DNA from: Acidobacteriota bacterium
GTDB taxonomy: Bacteria > Acidobacteriota > Terriglobia > Acidiferrales > UBA7541
DNA: 36,748 nucleotides
Direction: 5' to 3'
Assembly: GCA_016201285.1 (NCBI GenBank)
Contig: JACQDE010000035.1
Location: 1-36,748 of the forward strand
The notes under the pieces are model-generated. The model did not search any database. It saw nothing but the letters and a program-made list of their open reading frames with translations, and was not told the origin of the DNA. A program made the position numbers and the translations under genes. Shown in pieces: positions 17,169-23,669 of the stretch (position 1 is its first letter; each line of letters opens with the position of its first letter).

Positions 17169-17206
17169 AGCAAGTCTTGCCCACGACTGCGGAGGTGGGT
17201 GAGAAA

Positions 17207-17258
17207 GGCCGGGGCGGCTTGGCCCCTCAGCGGGCCGCCCCGGCCATTTTTCTTTTTG
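17207..17258 (+). terminator. Rho-independent terminator of the PilZ gene
   Basis: GGCCGGGGCGGC (17207-17218) pairs perfectly with GCCGCCCCGGCC (17234-17245), followed by ATTTTTCTTTTTG. Classic 12-bp GC stem plus U tract. Confidence 0.9.
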
Positions 17259-17267
17259 CGTGGATGG

Positions 17268-17298
17268 TGCGGCGGCTTTACGCCGCCGCATTTTGTTT
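17268..17298 (+). terminator. Second tandem terminator hairpin
   Basis: TGCGGCGGC (17268-17276) pairs with GCCGCCGCA (17282-17290) around TTTAC and is followed by TTTTGTTT. The U tract lies only on the plus strand, so it backs up the preceding terminator and does not serve the convergent toxin gene. Confidence 0.7.
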
Positions 17299-17314
17299 GC
17301 TCCTGCCGGGATCT

Positions 17315-17605
17315 CTACAGCGATTCCTCGAGCACTCGGCTCCCGTGAACGACGGTCAAGATCAAAATTTTTGGAGCATCTACACGGTAAATCACCCGAT
17401 AGCTTCTCCAGAACAACTCCCTCACGTTCTCATCTCTTCCGGGCACACGGCGGCCGCTGAAAGGAAACTCGGCAGCCTGCTCTGTGCGCGCCACAATGCG
17501 CGAGCAGACGAGCGCAGCGATCGCCGGAGATTCTCTTTCGATAAAAGCGCTGATTTCAGTAAGTTCGGAAATGGCTCGATCGGTCCAGACTATTTTTCGA
17601 GCCAT
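17315..17605 (-). CDS. RelE/ParE-family toxin
   Basis: A 96-residue basic protein with the RelE/ParE fold pattern: N-terminal helices (WTDRAISELTEISAFIER), then ELFWRSYRVIYRVDAPKILI and a terminal ILTVVHGSRVLEES. It starts at ATG 17605, inside the end of the antitoxin gene (16-nt overlap), the standard antitoxin-toxin arrangement. Family members cleave ribosome-bound mRNA or poison gyrase; the sequence alone does not decide which. It is the last gene of the minus-strand group. Confidence 0.87.
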   Translation of the reverse strand: MARKIVWTDRAISELTEISAFIERESPAIAALVCSRIVARTEQAAEFPFSGRRVPGRDENVRELFWRSYRVIYRVDAPKILILTVVHGSRVLEESL

Positions 17606-17775
17606 CGGGCAAGTCGCTTCTTGGCCTCTTCGTGGGAGATCAGCCGTCCCGCTTCAACATCCTCAAGGCCGCGTTCGATTTTTTCCTGAACGTACAGTTC
17701 TTCCAGTATGTCATCGAACGAAACATCTTCCGGCAGGTTTTCGATTACCTTGAGCGCCTTTTCTTTTGCCGTCAT
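17590..17775 (-). CDS. Antitoxin of the RelE/ParE pair (addiction-module type)
   Basis: A 61-residue acidic protein beginning MTAKEKALKVIENLPEDVS, followed by FDDILEELYVQEKIERG and ending RLARWLEK. This is the small helical antitoxin often found before RelE/ParE toxins. GGGAG lies about 7 nt before ATG 17775, and an extended -10 box (TGCTAGAAT on the minus strand, 17811-17819) lies about 36 nt before the start, so it can be expressed alone. The same frame is continuous with the upstream esterase with no stop codon between them, so part of the antitoxin may also be made as an esterase fusion. Confidence 0.82.
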   Translation of the reverse strand: MTAKEKALKVIENLPEDVSFDDILEELYVQEKIERGLEDVEAGRLISHEEAKKRLARWLEK

Positions 17776-18768
17776 CACGTTGCTCCCGTGAACAGGCTCT
17801 ATTTCTACGCATTCTAGCACATCATGGTCCTTGATCGCCGCGGCTCTCAGTCCAAACGCCCGCGAGTGGAACTCCATCGAAGCGCTCATGTGTTCCGTCA
17901 CGTAAGACCAATCGTGCCCACCGGGATACATGTGAAACTCGTGCGCGATCCCGCGCGACTTCAGCAACTCATGAAGCGCCTGCGTCCCCGCGTCGAACCC
18001 GTAGCCGTCGTCGCGCCCGCAATCGAAATAAATCTTCAGCCCCGCCAGGCTCCGCGCCTCCCGCGCCAGCGTGAAGGGGCTGTTCCGGTCCCAGAACGCG
18101 CGGTCGAACGGCCGGCCGAAGACCTCGCCGAGAAAACTCAGCCCGCGGCCCAGCTCGCGCGCGTCGGTCAGCGCCGCCGGAATCTGCTTGATCAGCGCGC
18201 CCATGTGCGAGCTGGCCGCGCCGAACATCTGCGGATACTGGAACGCCAGCCGCAGCGCCCCGTATCCGCCCATCGAGACGCCGGTGATCCCCCGCGCCGC
18301 TCGCCCCGCGCGCACGCGGTACTTTGCTTCCATCGCCGGCACGAATTCGCGGATGAAAAAATCCTCGTAGCGGAGCTTGCCGTCGCGCGCATTGACGTAA
18401 AAACTGCGCCCGCCGTCCGGCGCGAGAATCAGAAACTCGCCGATCCTTCCTTTTTCCCGCAGATTTTCCACCAGGTTCCACCCGCCCAGGTTCAGCAACG
18501 ACTGCTCGTTATCGCCGAGGCCGTGCAAGTAATAAAGGACCGGGTAGCGCCGCGCCTTCTCCGCATCGTAACTCGGCGGCAGCAGCGCGCAATACCGCAC
18601 CGCCTGCCTCAGCACTTTGCTCTGGATTGCGCTGCACTCCACCCGCCCCGCCGCCGCAACCGGCGCCGCACAGATCGGCGCCGAACAGACGAGCACGCAG
18701 AGAAACACAACAAGGCGCGCTGCCCAATGAAAGGAAAGAAAAATTCTCCCGGAGGTTTTTCTAGCCAC
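17590..18768 (-). CDS. Secreted esterase (esterase D type), frame continuous into antitoxin
   Basis: The open frame is 392 residues; about the first 315 are an alpha/beta-hydrolase of the esterase D / S-formylglutathione hydrolase-like group. A signal peptide (residues about 15-35) targets it for export. Motifs: PVLYYLHGLGDNE (oxyanion region), nucleophile Ser in GVSMGGYG, acid in FDCGRDDGYG and His in PGGHDW, followed by the usual terminal helix ending FHSRAFG. A stop is expected around there, but the frame runs on through about 22 residues encoded by the antitoxin's upstream region and then the whole antitoxin. Start GTG 18768 is the only candidate before the signal peptide. Either a functional fusion or a stop codon lost when the toxin-antitoxin pair arrived. 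Confidence 0.8.
   Translation of the reverse strand: MARKTSGRIFLSFHWAARLVVFLCVLVCSAPICAAPVAAAGRVECSAIQSKVLRQAVRYCALLPPSYDAEKARRYPVLYYLHGLGDNEQSLLNLGGWNLVENLREKGRIGEFLILAPDGGRSFYVNARDGKLRYEDFFIREFVPAMEAKYRVRAGRAARGITGVSMGGYGALRLAFQYPQMFGAASSHMGALIKQIPAALTDARELGRGLSFLGEVFGRPFDRAFWDRNSPFTLAREARSLAGLKIYFDCGRDDGYGFDAGTQALHELLKSRGIAHEFHMYPGGHDWSYVTEHMSASMEFHSRAFGLRAAAIKDHDVLECVEIEPVHGSNVMTAKEKALKVIENLPEDVSFDDILEELYVQEKIERGLEDVEAGRLISHEEAKKRLARWLEK
17811..17819 (-). promoter_or_regulatory. Extended -10 promoter for the toxin-antitoxin pair
   Basis: The minus strand reads TGCTAGAAT, a TGn extended -10. No good -35 is seen, as is common for this promoter class. It lies inside the 3' part of the esterase open frame. 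Confidence 0.45.
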
Positions 18769-18778
18769 TCGTCACTCG

Positions 18779-18819
18779 CTCCGGCGTTCGGTCCGATGCA
18801 ATTCATCGGACCACCGGAG
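18779..18819. repeat. Nested hairpin of the CGAT-N7-ATCG type
   Basis: GGTCCGAT (18790-18797) pairs with ATCGGACC (18805-18812) around a 7-nt loop, enclosed by CTCCGG (18779-18784) and CCGGAG (18814-18819). It has the same 8-bp arm and 7-nt loop geometry as the hairpins at 3159 and 12523, and lies between the ABC permease and the esterase. Confidence 0.6.
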
Positions 18820-18868
18820 TCCCAAAACCGGACCACTCACTGCTGTTTTCTTGCCACTCGCTACTGCT

Positions 18869-20230
18869 TCATTCATATCGCAGCGCCTGCACCGGATCCA
18901 GCTTCGCCGCCCGCGACGCCGGGTACAGCCCCGCGACCAAACTCACCGCCACGGCGAACCCGATCGCGCCGGCCACCAGCCACCACGGCACCGACCAGAT
19001 TTTCTCCGGCGGCAGCTCCTGTCGCGCAAGCCAGATGTTCGCGCCGAAGTTGATGGCCTTCCCGATGGCCCAGCCCATCACCACGCCGAGCACGCCGCCC
19101 AGAAATCCCATCGTGCCCGCCTCGGCGAAGAACAGCCGCCGCACATCCCTGTCGCTCGCGCCCAGCGCTTTCATGATGCCGATTTCCCGCCGCCGCTCCA
19201 GAATCGCCATCACCAGCGTATTGATGATCCCCAGCGACGCCACCGCCAGCGCCAGGCTCCCGAAAATTCCTAGGAACAAATCCAGCACCGCGAAGAACCG
19301 CCGCAGGCTGCGCATCGCCTCCATCATCGAAAACGTTGAGAAGCCCATCTTCTCGATGGCCTTTTCCGCCGCCTGCACCTGCGTCGGGCTGGACATCCTC
19401 ACCATCAGCGTCTGGTACGTGGTTGTGTTGCCGGAGGTGCGCATCAATTCGCGCACGCTGGACATGCCCACCGGGCGCAGCTTCTCCGCCAGGCCGATGG
19501 GAATGAAGATGCCGCCGCGCCCGAACCCGCGCATCCCGGCGAACGGCTCCGACTCGATAATGCCCGCCACGCGCACCTTGCGCTCGCGCCGCACCACGGA
19601 AAAGCTCGCCGCCTCGCTGTCCCCGGGCTCGCCCGCTCCCGCGCCGGCCGCTCCCATCGCCTGCCGCTCCGCGTAGCGCAGCGTCACTTCCTGTCCCAGC
19701 AGCGTTTCCGGTTTCTCCGCCAGCGTCTTTGCAAACTGCATCTGCACGATGACTTCTTCCGCGTCGGGGCTCGTGAAAAAGCTGCCCTGCATCTTTTCAA
19801 ACGCGTCGCTCGCCCGCGCCGATGGCGCCAGGCCCCCGACAAACGTGAACTGCGACTTCTCGCCGTAGCGCACTTCGCTGGTGAAGCGGATTTCCGGAAA
19901 CACTTCCACCACGTTGGGCAGCTTCTCGATTTCGTGCCGCGCCGCTTCGTCTAGCGGACGCAAGTCGCGGCTTTCGTTGGTGTTTTCCCCCTCACGCCGC
20001 TCGCTGCTGCGGAAGCCGCGGAACTCCGGCCGCGAAAAAACAGCGACCGTGTCGAACAGCCCCGAGCGCGCGAGCCGGTTGCTGGCCAGCTCCTGCAACC
20101 CCACGCCCAGCGCCAGCAGCGCCACCAGCGACGCGATGCCCACCCCGATGCCCAGCGTCGTCAGCGAATTCCGCAGCTTCGATTCGCGCAAATTCCGCCC
20201 CGCCAGCTCCAGCATGTCCCGGGTCTTCAT
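18869..20230 (-). CDS. MacB/FtsX-type ABC transporter permease
   Basis: A 453-residue permease. An N-terminal membrane helix (LTTLGIGVGIASLVALLALG) precedes a large periplasmic MacB-core-like domain (residues about 60-300). Three C-terminal helices follow (FGSLALAVASLGIINTLVMA, LGGVLGVVMGWAIG and AGAIGFAVAVSLVAGLYPAS), ending in PVQALRYE, the typical FtsX/MacB C-terminus. Such permeases work as dimers with a separate ATPase to move lipoproteins, peptides or drugs by mechanotransmission. ATG 20230 overlaps the ATPase stop as ATGA. No membrane-fusion protein gene is adjacent. Confidence 0.9.
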   Translation of the reverse strand: MKTRDMLELAGRNLRESKLRNSLTTLGIGVGIASLVALLALGVGLQELASNRLARSGLFDTVAVFSRPEFRGFRSSERREGENTNESRDLRPLDEAARHEIEKLPNVVEVFPEIRFTSEVRYGEKSQFTFVGGLAPSARASDAFEKMQGSFFTSPDAEEVIVQMQFAKTLAEKPETLLGQEVTLRYAERQAMGAAGAGAGEPGDSEAASFSVVRRERKVRVAGIIESEPFAGMRGFGRGGIFIPIGLAEKLRPVGMSSVRELMRTSGNTTTYQTLMVRMSSPTQVQAAEKAIEKMGFSTFSMMEAMRSLRRFFAVLDLFLGIFGSLALAVASLGIINTLVMAILERRREIGIMKALGASDRDVRRLFFAEAGTMGFLGGVLGVVMGWAIGKAINFGANIWLARQELPPEKIWSVPWWLVAGAIGFAVAVSLVAGLYPASRAAKLDPVQALRYE

Positions 20231-20937
20231 CGCGGGCCTCCGTCCGAGGCCAGCTTGCCGTCGGAAAGAAAAATCATCCGTCCGGCGTACTGTTCCGCCA
20301 GCACGCGCTCGTGCGTCACCATCACCACCGTCATTCCCAGCGACTCGTTGAACTCCCGGATCAGGTTCAGGATTTCCGTTCCCGTCTTGCTGTCCAGATT
20401 TCCCGTGGGCTCGTCCGCCAGCAGGATCGACGGCCGGTTCACCAGCGCCCGCGCCAGCGCTGCGCGCTGCTGCTCTCCGCCGGAAAGCTCGCTCGGCCGG
20501 TGCTCGAGCCGCGCCCCGAGGCCCACGCGCTCGAGCGACGCGCGCACCCGCTCGAGACGCTCCCCGCGCTCCACTTCCGCGAACCGCGCCGGCAGCTCCA
20601 CATTTTCCTCGAGCGTCATCGTCGGAATCAGGTTGAATGACTGGAAGACCATCCCGACCGTATGCCGCCGGTAGCGCGCCAGCTCCTCAGACTCCATCTG
20701 CGCCAGGTCGCGCCCCTGCACTCGAATCGCGCCGGTGGTGGGCCGGTCGAGCCCCGCGATCAGGTTCAGCATCGTGGATTTTCCCGAGCCTGAGCTCCCC
20801 AGCAGCGCCACAAACTCCCCCGCGCGCACCTCCACCGTCACCCCGTCCACCGCGCGAATCGTGGACGTGCCCATCACGTAGTGCCGCCGCACCTCTTCGG
20901 TTCGAATGGCGACGCCGTTGGCTTCAGTGGTGGCCAT
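20227..20937 (-). CDS. MacB/LolD-type ABC transporter ATP-binding protein
   Basis: A 236-residue ATPase with Walker A GSSGSGKST, Q-loop VFQSFNLIP, signature LSGGEQQRAALARAL, Walker B ILLADEPTGNLD and switch His in MVTHE. This is the LolD/MacB branch that pairs with FtsX-type permeases. ATG 20937 is chosen; AGGAG sits only 2 nt before it, which is tight. The frame continues upstream to 21348, but that stretch lies over the dehydrogenase gene and has no homology. Confidence 0.9.
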   Translation of the reverse strand: MATTEANGVAIRTEEVRRHYVMGTSTIRAVDGVTVEVRAGEFVALLGSSGSGKSTMLNLIAGLDRPTTGAIRVQGRDLAQMESEELARYRRHTVGMVFQSFNLIPTMTLEENVELPARFAEVERGERLERVRASLERVGLGARLEHRPSELSGGEQQRAALARALVNRPSILLADEPTGNLDSKTGTEILNLIREFNESLGMTVVMVTHERVLAEQYAGRMIFLSDGKLASDGGPR

Positions 20938-20993
20938 GACTCCTGTTGCTGATACGTTCTTGACCCTTCCCAGGTTGCAGCGGAGCGGTGGAT

Positions 20994-21842
20994 CTACCGC
21001 ACCTGGCGTCTGCTCTCCCCGCGATGGACGTTCGGCGCCCGCCCCGCCCACGCGTGAAGCACGGGCCGCGGCAGCAAACGAAACAGCGCGACAATCAGCT
21101 TGTACCGCAGCCCCGGTATGACGTACAGCCGGCCCTGGCGCGCCCCCGCCAATGATTCCTCGACCACCGGTTCCGGGGCCATCCACCAGCTCCGGCCGAC
21201 GAAGCCGCGGTCCATATTCATAGCTTGATGAAACTCGGTCAGCGTGAAACCCGGGCACAGCGCCTGCACCCTCACGTTTGCTCCGAGCCGGCGCATTTCC
21301 AGGTGCAGCCCTTCGGTAAAGCTGTTCATCCACGCCTTCGTGGCGCAATAGCTCACGCTGTAGGGTCCCTGCATGAAGCCGGACACCGACGACACGTTCA
21401 CGACGTACCCTCGATTGCGCCCCACCATGCCGGGAAGCGCCGCCCGAGTCAGCCGCACCGTGGCCATCACGTGCAACTGATGCATCTCTGCCTGGCCGCT
21501 GGCGTCCGCTTCGTGGAAAAATTCATAGGTGCCGAAGCCCGCGTTGTTCACCAGGAATTCCAGGTTTTTCGCCGTGCGCACCGCTTCCTCGACGCGCGCC
21601 ACGTCGGCTTCGCGGGTCAAATCAGCCGCAAGCGCCCGCGCCTGCGCGCCCCGGCCGGAGAGCTCGCTGCACAACTGTTGCAGGCGATCCTCCCGGCGCG
21701 CAATCAGCAGCAGGTCATAGCCTTCCTGTGCGAGTCGCCGTGCATAGGTTGCCCCGATCCCGCTGGACGCGCCCGTGACGACCGCCAGGGGTCTCTCGCC
21801 GGAAGAGGCTTGCCTTTCTGGGGCAGATTGCGGAACTCTCAT
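20994..21842 (-). CDS. Short-chain dehydrogenase/reductase
   Basis: A 282-residue classical SDR. It has a TGASSGIGATYARRLA cofactor loop, followed by an arginine-containing second strand (LIARREDRL) that suggests NADP preference. NNAGFG follows, then catalytic Ser in VVNVSSVSG and YxxxK in YCATKA (YSVSYCATK). After the domain comes a hydrophobic C-terminal stretch (YKLIVALFRLLPRPV) that may associate with membrane. ATG 21842 is preferred over 21866 because AGGAG lies 8 nt upstream of it. Substrate unknown. It is upstream of the ABC exporter genes with a 56-nt gap. Confidence 0.87.
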   Translation of the reverse strand: MRVPQSAPERQASSGERPLAVVTGASSGIGATYARRLAQEGYDLLLIARREDRLQQLCSELSGRGAQARALAADLTREADVARVEEAVRTAKNLEFLVNNAGFGTYEFFHEADASGQAEMHQLHVMATVRLTRAALPGMVGRNRGYVVNVSSVSGFMQGPYSVSYCATKAWMNSFTEGLHLEMRRLGANVRVQALCPGFTLTEFHQAMNMDRGFVGRSWWMAPEPVVEESLAGARQGRLYVIPGLRYKLIVALFRLLPRPVLHAWAGRAPNVHRGESRRQVR

Positions 21843-21988
21843 TGTCTTCTCCTTGGAACACCCCACGAATCGTCGCTTCTGGATTTCTCACCCGCTTCAG
21901 AATGTGACCGTGGCGCCCAAAGCAGTTTACCCCGCGCGTCCGCCAAAGTGTGCATCGCCAGAGTCTTGCCCAGACGGTGCAGGAAGGT

Positions 21989-22017
21989 TTGACTACTATA
22001 CCTGGGTATGGTATAAG
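21989..22017 (+). promoter_or_regulatory. Sigma-70-type promoter with internal TATACC operator
   Basis: TTGACT (21989-21994), a 17-nt spacer, then TATAAG (22012-22017). An inverted repeat TATACC-N7-GGTATA (21997-22002 and 22010-22015) fills the spacer and overlaps the -10, so a bound repressor would block polymerase. Predicted transcription start is about 7 nt after the -10, at or beside ATG 22024, implying a leaderless message. Confidence 0.7.
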
Positions 22018-22023
22018 AAGCTC

Positions 22024-22302
22024 ATGTCTCACACCATTCGCGACCGAGAAAAGCTGCTTCAGCGCGTGCGGCGCATTCGCGGTCAGGTAGAGGGAGTCGA
22101 GCGCGCGCTTGAAGAAGAGAAGGAGCCCTTCCACATCCTCCAGACGGTGGCCGCCTGCCGCGGAGCCCTCAACGGGCTGATGGCTGAAATCATCGAGGGA
22201 CACGTGCGCCTGCACGTGCTTGACGAGAAGCAGACGCCGTCTCCGCAGCAGGCTGAGGCTGTCGAAGAGTTGATGGAAATCATTCACGCTTTTCTGCGCT
22301 GA
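22024..22302 (+). CDS. RcnR/FrmR/CsoR-family transcriptional repressor, variant metal site
   Basis: A 92-residue all-helical repressor: MSHTIRDREKLLQRVRRIRG, then QVEGVERALEEE, a central helix QTVAACRGALNGLMAEIIEG and a C-terminal helix. His3, His60 and His64 match metal ligands of the nickel/cobalt sensor RcnR. The cysteine that is almost universal in the family at position 35 is Pro here (EPFHILQ); His37 and Cys45 are nearby alternatives. It probably represses its own operon through the TATACC operator and releases it on metal (or aldehyde) binding. No Shine-Dalgarno is visible. The next gene starts 17 nt after its stop. Confidence 0.85.
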   Translation: MSHTIRDREKLLQRVRRIRGQVEGVERALEEEKEPFHILQTVAACRGALNGLMAEIIEGHVRLHVLDEKQTPSPQQAEAVEELMEIIHAFLR

Positions 22303-22319
22303 CGAAGGAGATCACAGAC

Positions 22320-23174
22320 ATGATTGAACACACCGCAGCACGTCAAAGACGTTCGAGCTTCAGAGCCCACGTGCTGCTGGGTCTGCTCATTCTCTCGGGA
22401 ATCGCCGTGGTGGCGCACTGGCCGGCCGCTCGTACGGCGGCTTGGGTCATTGTCGCGGGATTGGTGGCGGCCCATGTTGGGCTGGCGCTCCTCGCACTCT
22501 TGGGTGCCGGGCTGGGCATCCGGTTTTGGCTGACCCGGTCCACCTCGCAGGGACAAACCATCCGCTGGGCATCCTTCTACGACGTGCTGGTGACCGCGCT
22601 GACCCTCGGCCGGGCGCGCGTCTTTCGCGAGGCCGCGCTGGATCTCGCCCGCGTTTCGCCCGGCGAGCGGGTGCTGGACGTTGGGTGCGGCACGGGATCG
22701 CTCGCCCTCGCGGCGAAGCGGCGCGTTGGCGCAGGAGGCGCAGTGCACGGTGTCGATGCCGCGGCAGAGATGGTAGCGAGGGCCAAGCAGAAGGCCGTCC
22801 GCGAGGGCCTCGAGGTGACGTTCGACGTCGCGCCTGCGCAGGCCCTTCCGTTCCCGGATGGCGCCTTCGACCTGGTGCTGTGCACCCTCATGATGCACCA
22901 TTTGCCCGATGGCGGGCGCAAGCAGGCCATCGCGGAGATGCGCCGCGTGTTAAAGCCGGGGGGACGCTTGCTCGTCGTCGATCTCGCACACGAGAAGGGA
23001 CTGCTGGCCGCGCTCACCCCCATCAGCCTCATTCACGGCCACGACGCCATGCACGCGGCAGAGGAGGCAGAAGCCCTGATGAGGGACGCGGGTTTCAGCG
23101 ACATCGTCACCGGGAAGGTCGGCCTCCGCGTCGTGGGCTACGCGCTCGGCAGGGCGGGGAAGCACGATGTCTGA
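22320..23174 (+). CDS. Membrane-anchored SAM-dependent methyltransferase
   Basis: A 284-residue protein starting at ATG 22320 with AAGGAG 9 nt upstream. Residues 17-70 hold two hydrophobic helices (HVLLGLLILSGIAVVAHW and VIVAGLVAAHVGLALLALLG). The class I methyltransferase domain follows: motif I VLDVGCGTGSLALAA, acidic GVDAA, post-I FDLVLCTLMMHHL and LKPGGRLLVVDL, typical of UbiE/Methyltransf_11 enzymes. The substrate is not known. Its place between a metal-type repressor and a metal exporter stump suggests a link with metal or metalloid stress, but it has no ArsM-like cysteine set that I can see. It overlaps the next reading frame by 8 nt. Confidence 0.83.
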   Translation: MIEHTAARQRRSSFRAHVLLGLLILSGIAVVAHWPAARTAAWVIVAGLVAAHVGLALLALLGAGLGIRFWLTRSTSQGQTIRWASFYDVLVTALTLGRARVFREAALDLARVSPGERVLDVGCGTGSLALAAKRRVGAGGAVHGVDAAAEMVARAKQKAVREGLEVTFDVAPAQALPFPDGAFDLVLCTLMMHHLPDGGRKQAIAEMRRVLKPGGRLLVVDLAHEKGLLAALTPISLIHGHDAMHAAEEAEALMRDAGFSDIVTGKVGLRVVGYALGRAGKHDV

Positions 23175-23379
23175 GCGCGGAGCGTCGCACTACCGCCCGG
23201 ACGGGCGCCTGCACCCTCCCGGCACGGTGAACCCGCCGGTGGACCACGGCACCCACGGCCACAGTCATGGAAGGGTTGACCCCTCGATTACGGCGTCTCG
23301 TCGTGGTATTTGGGCGGTGCAGTGGTCATTCGTCATTTTGTCCATCTGCGCCCAAGTTGAGCCGTTTTGCCGCGCCTGA
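23167..23379 (+). pseudogene. N-terminal stump of a cation diffusion facilitator (CDF) metal exporter
   Basis: The first about 57 codons read as the start of a CDF transporter: a His-rich cytosolic leader (HGTHGHSHG) and the pre-helix block SRRGIWAVQWSFV that precedes the first membrane helix. After VIL near base 23338 the homology stops and the frame ends at 23379 with unrelated residues, so helices I-VI and the metal sites are gone. It overlaps the methyltransferase stop by 8 nt, as expected for an operon member. The break lies about 115 nt from the 3' end of tRNA-Pro, next to a 13-bp-arm hairpin (23395-23422). A transport function is not possible. Confidence 0.75.
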
Positions 23380-23394
23380 GCCGGCGGGCGAAAT

Positions 23395-23422
23395 CCCGAG
23401 TCCCGATTCATCGGGACTCGGG
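23395..23422. repeat. Hairpin CCCGAGTCCCGAT / ATCGGGACTCGGG
   Basis: Perfect 13-bp arms around a 2-nt loop, containing the GTCCCGAT/ATCGGGAC core of the hairpins at 3159 and 12523. It lies between the truncated CDF gene and tRNA-Pro. Confidence 0.75.
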
Positions 23423-23454
23423 AGCGCACCCTTTGAATGGCAGGAAGAACTTGT

Positions 23455-23531
23455 TGGTCGGGGCGCGCGGATTTGAACCGCGGACCTCCTGCGCCCAAGG
23501 CAGGCGCGCTACCAGGCTGCGCTACGCCCCG
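23455..23531 (-). tRNA. tRNA-Pro (anticodon TGG), CCA encoded
   Basis: The minus strand gives acceptor CGGGGCG/CGCCCCG, D arm GCGC/GCGC, anticodon stem CCTGC/GCAGG with loop CTTGGGC (anticodon TGG) and T stem CGCGG/CCGCG with TTCAAAT. Discriminator A and an encoded CCA complete it. Its 3' end faces the truncated CDF gene. Confidence 0.95.
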
Positions 23532-23584
23532 ACAGCAAAAAGTTTAACACAGGGGACGGCGGTAAACAGAGCCGGGAGGCAAAG

Positions 23585-23669
23585 GAGGTAGGGGAAGTAA
23601 AGGAGGTAAAGGAAAAATGCCAAAGCTGGCGCAGGTCTTATCCTCTACCTCCTCTACTTCCTCTACCTC
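23585..23669 (-). repeat. Long purine/pyrimidine inverted repeat, 29-bp arms
   Basis: Bases 23585-23613 (starting GAGGTAGGGGAAGTAAAGG) match the complement of 23641-23669 over all 29 positions except three; one of these would be a G-U pair. The loop is 27 nt and contains GCC-AAAGCT-GGC. Each arm is itself made of short GGAGGTA/GGAAGTA repeats. The right arm overlaps the stop codon of the dUTPase-like gene, so the structure immediately follows that gene. No U tract follows. Confidence 0.75.

Noticed and set aside
20938..21348. N-terminal extension of the ABC ATPase
   Set aside because: The frame is open but lies over the dehydrogenase gene, which has a clear SDR fold in another frame on the same strand; ATPase homology begins at 20937.
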